Source: Nitrospira sp. (lineage in GTDB: Bacteria; Nitrospirota; Nitrospiria; Nitrospirales; Nitrospiraceae). Taken from it: a stretch of 12,196 nt of DNA. The notes under the pieces were generated by a model that saw only the letters and a program-made list of their open reading frames with translations, did no database searches and was not told the DNA's origin. The stretch is from assembly GCA_012032965.1 (NCBI GenBank), contig JAAUPT010000016.1:1-12196 (forward strand). The letters are read 5' to 3'. Made by a program: the position numbers and the translations under genes. The number at the start of each line of letters is the position of its first letter. Positions within the stretch are counted from its first letter, which is position 1. Positions 6,911 through 12,196 of this stretch are shown piece after piece.

Positions 6911-7302
6911 TGATCGAGGTGGCCGACCAGCAAGAGGCGCGATCCCGAATCGGCGAGGATATCGGCGGTGTTCTCTGCATGGTCGGCCGTATAAAGCGGC
7001 ACCACGGCGAGTCCTTGCGACTGGGCCGCCAGATCAAAACAGACCCAGTCCACGCAGTTCCTGAGCAGCACCGCGACACGGTCTCCCCAACAAAGATGCT
7101 CTCCAGCCAGCGCCGCCTGCCAGCGCGCGACACGCTCTTCGACCTCCCTCCAGGAATATCGGCACCACCCATGAGCCTCATATTGCCGGTAGGCCTCGCG
7201 CTCCGGCGAACGCTGGCACCTACATCGCAACAATTCTGGCAGCGTTGTAACGTCATCGGTGGTGATGCTATCCGGCGAGGAGTGAACGGCAACGTGTTCC
7301 AT
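6736..7302 (-). CDS. Acyl-CoA synthetase, N-terminal fragment
   Basis: Residues 1-154 are the N-terminal subdomain of a long-chain acyl-CoA synthetase: LPELLRCRCQRSPEREAYRQ, YSWREVEERVARWQAAL, GDRVAVLLRN, GLAVVPLYTADHAENTADIL. After CLEMP the frame departs from the family and runs 35 nonsense residues to its stop. One added base at 6838-6840 gives MP-x-DSGPDTGIRVSF and joins the next fragment. An earlier GTG/ATG in frame (open to 7377) lacks a good ribosome-binding site. Confidence 0.65.
   Translation of the reverse strand: MEHVAVHSSPDSITTDDVTTLPELLRCRCQRSPEREAYRQYEAHGWCRYSWREVEERVARWQAALAGEHLCWGDRVAVLLRNCVDWVCFDLAAQSQGLAVVPLYTADHAENTADILADSGSRLLLVGHLDQWMAVAKLRTRFPHLSHVLCLEMPLTQVRIPVSGSASSRSGCRARPIPRSMWPRTRTH
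6812..6829. repeat. 18-bp perfect palindrome inside the acyl-CoA synthetase gene
   Basis: CCGGATACCGGTATCCGG is its own reverse complement with no loop. On the minus strand it encodes part of GPDTGIRV. It lies about ten bases from the frame break at 6838-6840. It may be only a coincidence of coding. Confidence 0.4.
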
Positions 7303-7680
7303 GCTATTTCCTTGCGCGGTTCTTGAAATGCCGAATGGTGATCGATTGTCCGGATCGCCTGTTCGGGAGACGGTCAATCTTTGCTACTCTCGCAGGATGA
7401 TTTGTAGAGAAGCCGTTCCCCTCTTGGAAGAAGTCCCGAGTGGCATCGACGAATGAAGGCGCATCCCTTAAACTCTGATCTCGCTACTGAAACAGAACCA
7501 CCGTCTTCTGCCCGTTGGCTGCACAGGAGCAGATCTTGGCACTTGAGACGGCCGACCTCTCTAGGCTCAAACCCTTTCCCTTCAATCTTTGGATAACCAC
7601 AGTCCTTTTAGAATCAACGGAGGCAAGATGCCACACCGTTCAGCAGGTGTGACACAAGCAAACTCGGTGATGCGGGGTAC
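7303..7680. other. 378-base stretch without a supported gene
   Basis: The stretch lies between the start of the acyl-CoA synthetase gene and the stop of the zinc-ribbon gene, both on the minus strand. It must hold the promoter of the lipid operon, and TTGACC on the minus strand near 7375 is the only -35-like string I noticed, without a matching -10. A small inverted repeat, CACACC (7632-7637) with GGTGTG (7646-7651), follows the zinc-ribbon stop and could be a weak terminator. Frames crossing the stretch have no recognisable protein features. Confidence 0.4.
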
Positions 7681-7908
7681 TCAGTTGAGGCGAGCCTTCC
7701 CCTTACCAGGAGAGACTTTCTCGGCCTCGATAGATTCCGGATCTTTCTTGCGATGGGCAAGAATCACCAGATCGATACGCTCGCCGCAACTCACGCAACG
7801 GAAGTCCATTGACCTGATTTCTAACACTTGTTCGGGAACCATGAGCCCCCCACAACGATGGCAACGATCACCCCATCCGCTCCTTTTCCCAGCGACTGTT
7901 TCAGTCAT
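7681..7908 (-). CDS. Small zinc-ribbon protein, 75 residues
   Basis: A short soluble protein with two CxxC knuckles, C16-H-R-C19 and C38-V-S-C41, spaced like a zinc ribbon. The segment between them (VLEIRSMDFR) is strand-like, and the tail is rich in Lys and Glu (AHRKKDPESIEAEK). One Zn(II) ion bound by the four cysteines is the expected arrangement. I chose ATG 7908 because AGGAGG lies eight bases upstream; ATG 7929 is in frame but overlaps that site. Such proteins often bind nucleic acid or act as small regulators, but nothing here shows which. It is divergent from hsp20 and may share a control region with it. Confidence 0.7.
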   Translation of the reverse strand: MTETVAGKRSGWGDRCHRCGGLMVPEQVLEIRSMDFRCVSCGERIDLVILAHRKKDPESIEAEKVSPGKGKARLN

Positions 7909-7916
7909 GACGGGTC

Positions 7917-7922
7917 CCTCCT
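7917..7922 (-). promoter_or_regulatory. Ribosome-binding site deciding ATG 7908
   Basis: AGGAGG on the minus strand lies eight bases before ATG 7908. It falls inside the codons of the longer alternative start at 7929, so the shorter protein is favoured. Confidence 0.6.
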
Positions 7923-8141
7923 TTTTCATACGAGCCAGACTTACACGATAAGATTCACTGGAAGGATCCCTTCGTCCACTTCACACCTCCGTCGACACTG
8001 ATCAATGGTGAATGAAGCGACAACCTGACGCGAGCGACTGCCCCGTAATGCTACAGACCGCCATCCGTTTCCTATTGGATTGGAATCTAACTTGTCGGTT
8101 TTTCAGAGAGGTACCCGTCGCTTCTCCCCCTCTTCCATACA

Positions 8142-8157
8142 TGGCACCGTCAATGCA
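8142..8157 (+). promoter_or_regulatory. Sigma-54-type -24/-12 promoter of hsp20
   Basis: TGGCACCGTCAATGCA matches the RpoN consensus TGGCACG-N4-TTGCA at all but two defined positions. The invariant GG and GC are separated by exactly ten bases. Transcription would start near 8168, about 48 bases before the hsp20 ATG, which is a sensible leader length. A short hairpin, GGGC (8171-8174) with GCCC (8180-8183), would fall near the transcript start. Small heat-shock genes under sigma-54 are known in some Gram-negative bacteria. No enhancer-binding-protein site is recognised upstream. Confidence 0.45.
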
Positions 8158-8200
8158 CAAGTCGGGAGCAGGGCATGTAGCCCATCATCACTTTAAATAG

Positions 8201-8207
8201 AAGGAGG
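8201..8207 (+). promoter_or_regulatory. Strong ribosome-binding site of hsp20
   Basis: AAGGAGG with an eight-base spacer before ATG 8216. It is the best Shine-Dalgarno match in the window, consistent with high expression. Confidence 0.65.
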
Positions 8208-8215
8208 TTGCGGTC

Positions 8216-8689
8216 ATGAGTGCATTAACACGGTGGGAACCAGCATCTCGTTGGAATCCGTTCAAGGAAGTCGAAGAAATGGAAAAACGCCTCTCGACCT
8301 TCTTCGGTCGTACGCCTATACCGACCGGCGGCGATAAGAAGGAGGCCATCACCGTCGCTGAATGGTCGCCACTGGTGGATATCACCGAAGATGAGAAGGA
8401 ATACCTCATCAAAGCGGAAATCCCTGAAATGAAAAAGGAAGACATCAAGTTAAATGTCCACGACGATGTCCTCATGATCACCGGTGAGCGTAAATATGAA
8501 AAGGAAGAGAAAGATAAGAAGTACCATCGAGTGGAACGCGCCTATGGCAGCTTTTTGCGGAGCTTTACTCTTCCTGAGGATGCCGATGGATCCAAGGTCA
8601 ACGCCGAGTACAAAGATGGCGTATTGAAAGTCCATCTTCCAAAGTCAGAAAAGGCCAAACCGAAGGCGATTGAAGTAAAGGTGAGTTGA
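8216..8689 (+). CDS. hsp20: Hsp20 / alpha-crystallin small heat-shock protein
   Basis: This 157-residue ATP-independent holdase binds unfolding proteins in the cytoplasm and passes them to ATP-driven chaperones. The N-terminal arm (1-48) has the amphipathic SRWNPFKEVEEMEKRLSTFF. The alpha-crystallin domain runs from about 51 (SPLVDITEDEKEYLIKAEIP) to about 143 and includes LMITGERK and the signature GVLKVHLPK (135-143). The C-terminal anchor motif I152-E-V154 is present in AIEVKVS, so the protein looks complete and able to form oligomers. Length and layout are typical of class A bacterial Hsp20. The gene is intact, with a strong ribosome-binding site and a candidate sigma-54 promoter upstream, and is followed by a hairpin that may end its transcript. 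Confidence 0.95.
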   Translation: MSALTRWEPASRWNPFKEVEEMEKRLSTFFGRTPIPTGGDKKEAITVAEWSPLVDITEDEKEYLIKAEIPEMKKEDIKLNVHDDVLMITGERKYEKEEKDKKYHRVERAYGSFLRSFTLPEDADGSKVNAEYKDGVLKVHLPKSEKAKPKAIEVKVS

Positions 8690-8715
8690 CCTCAGGAGGG
8701 ACAGTATTTTGTTTC

Positions 8716-8740
8716 GGCACCCCATCTCCGATGAGGTGCC
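8716..8740 (+). terminator. Hairpin after hsp20
   Basis: GGCACC (8716-8721) pairs with GGTGCC (8735-8740), and CATC (8723-8726) with GATG (8730-8733), with one C/A mismatch and a TCC loop. The result is a ten-pair stem 26 bases after the hsp20 stop. No T-run follows, so it may slow or process the transcript (or stabilise the hsp20 3' end) without being a classical terminator. Confidence 0.45.
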
Positions 8741-8791
8741 CAGCTGGCTTATCGTGTAGGGCCGCGAGCTTACTGATCGGAAGGGAAAGGC

Positions 8792-9484
8792 GTGACGTTC
8801 AAGAATCGCGAAGAGGCAGGTCGTCGGCTCGTTGAACGGCTGATCCAGTACCGTGATGACCCAACAGCCATCATCATCGCGCTCCCGCGAGGCGGGGTCG
8901 CCGTCGGCTATCAACTGAGTCTTGGACTACATCTTCCACTAGACGTCTTCATCACCCGAAAGCTGGGGGCACCGGATAATCTTGAGTATGCCTTGGGAGC
9001 GGTGGGTGAAACAGGGACGGTCTATCTGAATCCTGATGCGATGGCGACATATGGTCTTTCTCGGGCTGACGTCGAGAAGTTAGTGCAGGCAGAGCAACGA
9101 GAGATCGCTCGACGGCAGGGCATGTACCGCCAAGGGCGGCAGCTACCCACGTTTACTGACCACAGCGTTATTCTGGTTGATGATGGTATCGCCACTGGCT
9201 CCACGTTCTTCGCAGCTGTCCAGTCCATCAGGCATTTCAAACCGCGCCGCCTGATCGGAGCTATTCCAGTTGGCCTAGTGGAGACCCTGCGAGAGGCACG
9301 CGCACAGGTTGATGACCTAGTCGTCCTTGCCACACCAGACCCTTTCTGGGCCGTAGGGAATCACTATATCGACTTTGCCCAGGTCAGCGATCACGATGTG
9401 GTCGAGTATTTGAACCTGGCCGAAGAGTCGCAGCTGGAATGGAAAGAGCGGATACATTCTCAGACTGGTTTACCGTCACAATAA
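8792..9484 (+). CDS. Phosphoribosyltransferase family protein
   Basis: A 230-residue type I phosphoribosyltransferase-fold protein. The PRPP-binding loop is VILVDDGIATGST (126-138), with the DD pair and TGST phosphate loop intact. The pyrophosphate loop LPRGG is at 31-35, and RKLG with K57 matches the flexible-loop region. It resembles the stand-alone PRTases found near heat-shock and universal stress genes rather than a housekeeping purine or pyrimidine enzyme, since no nucleobase-specific hood motif is recognised. Its acceptor is therefore unknown. The GTG start at 8792 follows AAGGGAAAGG. It lies 102 bases after hsp20, past the hairpin, and 70 bases before the next gene. No signal peptide is seen, so it is cytoplasmic. 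Confidence 0.85.
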   Translation: MTFKNREEAGRRLVERLIQYRDDPTAIIIALPRGGVAVGYQLSLGLHLPLDVFITRKLGAPDNLEYALGAVGETGTVYLNPDAMATYGLSRADVEKLVQAEQREIARRQGMYRQGRQLPTFTDHSVILVDDGIATGSTFFAAVQSIRHFKPRRLIGAIPVGLVETLREARAQVDDLVVLATPDPFWAVGNHYIDFAQVSDHDVVEYLNLAEESQLEWKERIHSQTGLPSQ

Positions 9485-9554
9485 GCGAAGCACCCATGAC
9501 GACGAAAACGAAGATACCGGCAAGTTGGTGGCTCAACTCCCGAAGGAGGCTTAC

Positions 9555-10100
9555 GTGAGCGTACAAGGTCGCGCAGGTTCAACCGTCGTCTCACTGATGT
9601 TCCTCATCGCATATGCTGTTGGAGTCGGCACCGCAGCGGCGAAAATCGTCGTTCCGTCCGGATCGGTGATTGAGGTAGACAAGGCGACGGTCAACACTGT
9701 CGTCAACGCCTTTGAGCAGGCGGAACAAGCGATCAAAGCCCATGACCTTGAAAAGGTCATGGGCATCTATTCCTCCCAGTACAACTACCACGGGTTTAAG
9801 AAGGACGATATTCGCAAGATCTGGAAAGATCTGTTTGATGAGTACGAGGAGATCGCCAGCACCCATCTCTTCACGAAGATGACCAAGGTCGGAGCGGGGA
9901 AGGATGCCGTGCTGGAGGTCACCTGTACGGGGCACCTGTGGGCCAGATCGAAGACCACCGGCCTGTATGTCCCCATCGATAGTTGGCATGAAGAAGTGCA
10001 CTACCTCGTCCCCGGAGAGGGCGCTTGGCGTCTTCGGGGCAATCTCGGTGAATCACCGGGCGTGCTTCCGTTCGGCACTGCACCACATCCGTTGTTTTGA
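9555..10100 (+). CDS. Secreted NTF2/SnoaL-like protein
   Basis: 181 residues from GTG 9555, chosen because AAGGAGG ends five bases upstream; an earlier in-frame GTG (9525) has no such site. Residues 1-29 form a signal peptide: an Arg, a hydrophobic run VVSLMFLIAYAVGVG, and cleavage probably after TAAA. The mature part begins with a helix, VVNAFEQAEQAIKAHDLEKVMGIYSSQY. It continues with FKKDDIRKIWKDLFDEYEEI and several strands, including LEVTCTGHLWA and the final EGAWRLRGN. That helix-then-sheet plan with a work-in-the-cone start (AHDLEKVMGIYS) is characteristic of the cone-shaped NTF2/DUF4440 fold. No catalytic residues can be assigned. It is probably a periplasmic ligand-binding or unknown protein, expressed with the universal stress protein 24 bases downstream. 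Confidence 0.6.
   Translation: MSVQGRAGSTVVSLMFLIAYAVGVGTAAAKIVVPSGSVIEVDKATVNTVVNAFEQAEQAIKAHDLEKVMGIYSSQYNYHGFKKDDIRKIWKDLFDEYEEIASTHLFTKMTKVGAGKDAVLEVTCTGHLWARSKTTGLYVPIDSWHEEVHYLVPGEGAWRLRGNLGESPGVLPFGTAPHPLF
9738..9764 (+). repeat. Perfect 12-bp hairpin inside the NTF2-like gene
   Basis: GCCCATGACCTT (9738-9749) is followed by the loop GAA and then AAGGTCATGGGC (9753-9764), its exact reverse complement. It lies in frame and encodes AHDLEKVMG (residues 62-70). A stem of this length with a three-base loop is rare in coding DNA and could affect translation, mRNA decay or replication slippage. Confidence 0.7.
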
Positions 10101-10124
10101 CGTGTGTATGGGAAAGGTCATCGC

Positions 10125-10982
10125 ATGAGAGTCGTTATTGGTGTTGATTGGTCCGATCAGGCTTTTGCAGCGGTTACCCAAACGTGCCAACTGTATCGCC
10201 CAACCGACGTCGCGCTGGTTCATGGCGTCGATTTAGGGATTTGGCAACATCCGGTCGTAGCCCAAGCCGGCAACGTACAAGGATACGATGATTTCCGAAA
10301 CGCCATGGTCGATGCGGGGCAGAAGGTTCTGGATCACGCCGCTGCCATGGCTCCGCCGGAGATCCCGACAATCAGGAAGATCAACGAAATCGGCAGTCCC
10401 GCTCAGCTCATCCTCGACAGCGCTGAAAATCTTTCCGCCGACCTTGTAGTCGTCGGTGTGCGTGGACGAAGCCGTCTTTCAGAGGTGGTTCTCGGGAGCG
10501 TGTCCCATCGTGTGCTCCTGCATGGCTCACGTCCGACGCTGATCGTCAGAGGCGCGGCACGCAAAGTTCAGCGGGTACTCATCGCGATTGAGTGCCGAGA
10601 GGACGCCGACCACATCGTGAAATGGCTGATGCAGCATCCATTCGCCGACGCCGCCGACCTCTGCATCCTCCATGTCGTCGTTCCGATCGGAGTGGATGAC
10701 CCCTATGATGCACTGGGAACCAAAACATGGTGGGAAGGAGCCGAGCGCTATTCGGAGGAACTGGTCGCATCGACCGCCGGCAAACTCTTGAACTCTCGAT
10801 ACACAGTCAGCACGAAAGTCGCCACCGGCCATGCTGCGTCAGTGATCGAACAGGAGGCGACGCCTATGGACCTCGTCGTCGTGACCTCCCATGGACGCAA
10901 AGGAATTTCTCGCTTCCTCATAGGGAGTGTGTCCCATGCCGTCGTTCACCATGTGGCCTGTCCAGTGCTTGTTCTACGGTGA
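10125..10982 (+). CDS. Tandem universal stress protein (UspA x2)
   Basis: 285 residues with two UspA domains joined at about 146. Domain 1 (1-145) starts VVIGVDWSD and has the nucleotide motif G111-VR-G114-(9)-G124-S125, which fits the ATP-binding G-2x-G-9x-GS pattern. Domain 2 (148-285) starts VLIAIECRE and has T254-SH-G257-(9)-G267-S268. Its first glycine is Thr and the early Asp is Glu, so nucleotide binding may be weaker there. Universal stress proteins are cytoplasmic and are induced by starvation, redox or respiratory stress; the client is unknown. ATG 10125 is preferred (GGAAAGG seven bases upstream) over the in-frame GTG 10104. The gene sits 24 bases after the NTF2-like gene and 11 before cytochrome c, which argues for one transcript. 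Confidence 0.9.
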   Translation: MRVVIGVDWSDQAFAAVTQTCQLYRPTDVALVHGVDLGIWQHPVVAQAGNVQGYDDFRNAMVDAGQKVLDHAAAMAPPEIPTIRKINEIGSPAQLILDSAENLSADLVVVGVRGRSRLSEVVLGSVSHRVLLHGSRPTLIVRGAARKVQRVLIAIECREDADHIVKWLMQHPFADAADLCILHVVVPIGVDDPYDALGTKTWWEGAERYSEELVASTAGKLLNSRYTVSTKVATGHAASVIEQEATPMDLVVVTSHGRKGISRFLIGSVSHAVVHHVACPVLVLR

Positions 10983-10993
10983 AAGGAGCGAAG

Positions 10994-11353
10994 ATGAAGA
11001 CGCCGCCGACTCTCGCCCTATTGTTCGTCGCCTTCTCGACCTCTGTGGTCTTGGCTCAAGTGATTCGAGGGGATTCGAAGGCCGGACAGAGTGTGTATGA
11101 ACAACAGTGTCTCCGTTGCCATGGGGCTAACCTGGATGGGAGTGGGCCGGACAGCCAAGATTTGATCGTCCAACCAGCCGATCTTCGATCTCAGATCAGT
11201 CGTTCGAAAACGGATTGGGAACTGCTCGTGGCCATCTCGAACGGCGTCTTATTCAGCCCGATGCACAGCTTTCGCGGTAAGCTGACGGATGAGCAAATGC
11301 TGGATGTGCTGTCTTATATTAGATCCATATCACCACCGAACATCACCAGTTAA
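10994..11353 (+). CDS. Secreted mono-haem cytochrome c
   Basis: 119 residues. The signal peptide covers residues 1-21 (hydrophobic LALLFVAFSTSVVLA, cleavage before Q22), so it acts in the periplasm. The haem is attached at C39-L-R-C42-H43, with H43 as axial ligand. M90 in SPMHSFRGKLTDEQM is the likely sixth ligand, and the final helix MLDVLSYIRSI is typical of class I cytochrome c. It should carry single electrons between respiratory complexes or to the redox module encoded next. AAGGAG five bases upstream, overlapping the Usp stop, supports ATG 10994. An upstream in-frame extension to 10727 lies inside the Usp gene and is not real. Confidence 0.9.
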   Translation: MKTPPTLALLFVAFSTSVVLAQVIRGDSKAGQSVYEQQCLRCHGANLDGSGPDSQDLIVQPADLRSQISRSKTDWELLVAISNGVLFSPMHSFRGKLTDEQMLDVLSYIRSISPPNITS

Positions 11354-11361
11354 TACGGGCC

Positions 11362-12196
11362 GTGCCCTTTCAGCAAGCAACCGGTAACAATTCTCTTCGG
11401 TGGATCACTTCCTGCCTATTCGTTCTGCTGATCTTGTGCGCACCCAACGTTCCGGCTGCGGAAACTACTCCGGACATCGAAGTCTTTGTGCGCGCAGGCT
11501 GCCCCCATTGCGAAGCCGCGAAGAGCTTTCTCGATGAACTTCGACAGGAACAGCCTTCACTTCACATTGTGCTCTACGACATCGCTGAGGACGACGCGGC
11601 GCGACAGCGACTGGCAACATTGGCGAAGGACCGGGGCATCACAACCATCGGTGTTCCGACATTCCTCATCGGCACGGAGGTCATCGTCGGATTTCGCTCA
11701 TCCGACACGACTGGTGCCGAGATTCGAGCCAAGCTGGAGCAGGAGGCTTCAGGTGCCGCCCATCCATCGGTCGAAAGCATCGAGGCAGGATGGTTCGGCC
11801 CGCTTCGTGTCCATGATCTGGGCCTTCCGTTGTTCACCGTCGTTATCGGGCTGCTTGATGGCTTCAATCCTTGTGCGATGTGGGTCCTGCTCTTTCTCCT
11901 GTCGCTGCTGGTCAATCTCCAAGATCGGCGGAAGATGGCACTCATCGCGGGAACGTTCGTACTCGTGAGCGGGTTGCTCTACTTTGCCTTCATGGCGGCA
12001 TGGCTCAACGTGTTTCTCGTCATTGGCCTGTCGCGCGCCGTTCAGATCGGGCTCGGCGGTATCGCGCTCTTCATCGGAGTGGTGAATGTGAAAGATTTCT
12101 TCGCTCTCCATCAAGGTCTGTCGCTGAGCATCCCTGAGTCCGCGAAACCTGGCCTTTACGCTCGCATCCGCCGCATCCTTCAGGCCGACAACCTTG
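11362..12196 (+). CDS. Glutaredoxin-like domain fused to CcdA/DsbD-like membrane protein (3' end outside window)
   Basis: Frame 1 is open from GTG 11362 to the window end, 278 codons. Residues 1-33 are a signal or anchor segment (WITSCLFVLLILCAPNVPAA). A thioredoxin-fold domain follows at about 36-130, with the redox pair C47-P-H-C50 and the cis-proline GVP (P99). From 153 there are membrane helices: LPLFTVVIGLLDGFNPCAMWVLLFLLSLL, MALIAGTFVLVSGLLYFAFM, and a third near 219-242. C171 in the NPCA turn corresponds to the first transmembrane cysteine of CcdA/DsbD; the second would lie beyond the window. The expected role is to move reducing equivalents across the inner membrane to periplasmic thiols, possibly for cytochrome c assembly or disulfide repair. 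It starts eight bases after the cytochrome c gene. The ribosome-binding site is weak, so coupling to that gene is likely. Confidence 0.75.
   Translation, partial: MPFQQATGNNSLRWITSCLFVLLILCAPNVPAAETTPDIEVFVRAGCPHCEAAKSFLDELRQEQPSLHIVLYDIAEDDAARQRLATLAKDRGITTIGVPTFLIGTEVIVGFRSSDTTGAEIRAKLEQEASGAAHPSVESIEAGWFGPLRVHDLGLPLFTVVIGLLDGFNPCAMWVLLFLLSLLVNLQDRRKMALIAGTFVLVSGLLYFAFMAAWLNVFLVIGLSRAVQIGLGGIALFIGVVNVKDFFALHQGLSLSIPESAKPGLYARIRRILQADNL

Larger units (their letters stand above)
5469..7302 (-). pseudogene. FadD-type long-chain acyl-CoA synthetase, frame-broken
   Basis: The restored protein is about 610 residues, the usual length for the FadD15-like long-chain fatty acid:CoA ligases. These make acyl-CoA from fatty acid, ATP and CoA through an acyl-AMP. 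Motifs in order: IVYTSGTTGRPRG (ATP loop), LSFLPLSHAFERTAG, VRPTVLVSVPRIYE-like (here MMRPTVLVSVPRIYE), LLQGYGLTEAAPVVS, GYWNRPEDTAQV, GWLHTGDQG, and GRLKEIIVLSTGEKI. The gene is split over three frames by single-base losses near 6838-6840 and 6490-6491. The start ATG 7302 has AAGGAA five bases upstream. It is the first gene of a likely two-gene operon with the ACP-ligase-acyltransferase fusion. Together they suggest re-use of free fatty acids in membrane lipids, or building of an unusual acyl lipid. The pathway product is inference. Confidence 0.75.

Noticed and set aside
7589..7951. 120-residue plus-strand frame opposite the zinc-ribbon gene
   Set aside because: It is antisense to a gene with a good start and CxxC pairs, and shows no domain features of its own.
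8012..8200. 62-residue plus-strand frame upstream of hsp20
   Set aside because: No ribosome-binding site, no recognisable protein pattern, and it runs through the likely promoter region.
8120..8210. RNA thermometer in which CCTCTTC (8129-8135) masks the hsp20 ribosome-binding site
   Set aside because: Pairing with GAAGGAGG needs a bulge and a loop of about 65 bases, and the candidate sigma-54 start near 8168 would leave the masking arm out of the transcript.
10727..10993. N-terminal extension of the cytochrome c frame
   Set aside because: It lies in another frame inside the Usp gene; the ribosome-binding site and signal peptide fix the start at 10994.

Overview
The window (about 57% G+C by eye) looks like a chromosomal segment of a Gram-negative, chemolithotroph-like bacterium. 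The protein set (small heat-shock protein, phosphoribosyltransferase, tandem universal stress protein, secreted mono-haem cytochrome c, glutaredoxin fused to a CcdA/DsbD-like membrane protein, multidomain lipid enzymes) would fit Nitrospirota. That assignment is an inference from remembered family resemblance, not from a marker gene. I see no rRNA, tRNA, CRISPR array, insertion sequence or phage gene.

Left part (1-7302) holds four genes, and every one has its reading frame broken. (a) Bases 2-506 (+) are the 3' part of a YajG-like lipoprotein gene whose start lies outside the window. (b) Bases 707-2433 (+) encode a HAD-IIB phosphatase fused to a HerA/DUF87-like P-loop ATPase. Running towards it on the minus strand are (c) 7302-5469, a FadD-type long-chain acyl-CoA synthetase in three frames, and 34 bases later (d) 5434-2615, a three-domain lipid enzyme: acyl carrier protein, fatty-acyl-AMP ligase, then a membrane segment and a PlsC-type acyltransferase. 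Genes c and d look like one operon for activating free fatty acids and loading them onto a lysolipid. Each break is repaired by one or two bases while the protein on both sides stays well conserved. The breaks are therefore either recent mutations or sequencing errors.

Middle (7303-8215): 378 bases with no convincing gene, then a 75-residue zinc-ribbon protein on the minus strand (7908-7681), then a divergent intergenic region. That region carries a good sigma-54-type -24/-12 match at 8142-8157, upstream of the Hsp20 gene.

Right part (8216-12196) is intact and entirely on the plus strand: Hsp20, a hairpin, phosphoribosyltransferase, a secreted NTF2/SnoaL-like protein, tandem UspA, cytochrome c, and a glutaredoxin-CcdA-like fusion cut by the window end. 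After the phosphoribosyltransferase the gaps are 70, 24, 11 and 8 bases, as expected of an operon. The genes suggest a stress and redox cluster: a chaperone, a nucleotide-binding stress protein, a periplasmic electron carrier and a membrane thiol-redox module.

The main points for a second look are the HAD-ATPase fusion, the ACP-FAAL-PlsC fusion, the one-sided clustering of frame breaks, the sigma-54-like promoter at hsp20, and a perfect 12-bp hairpin inside the NTF2-like gene.
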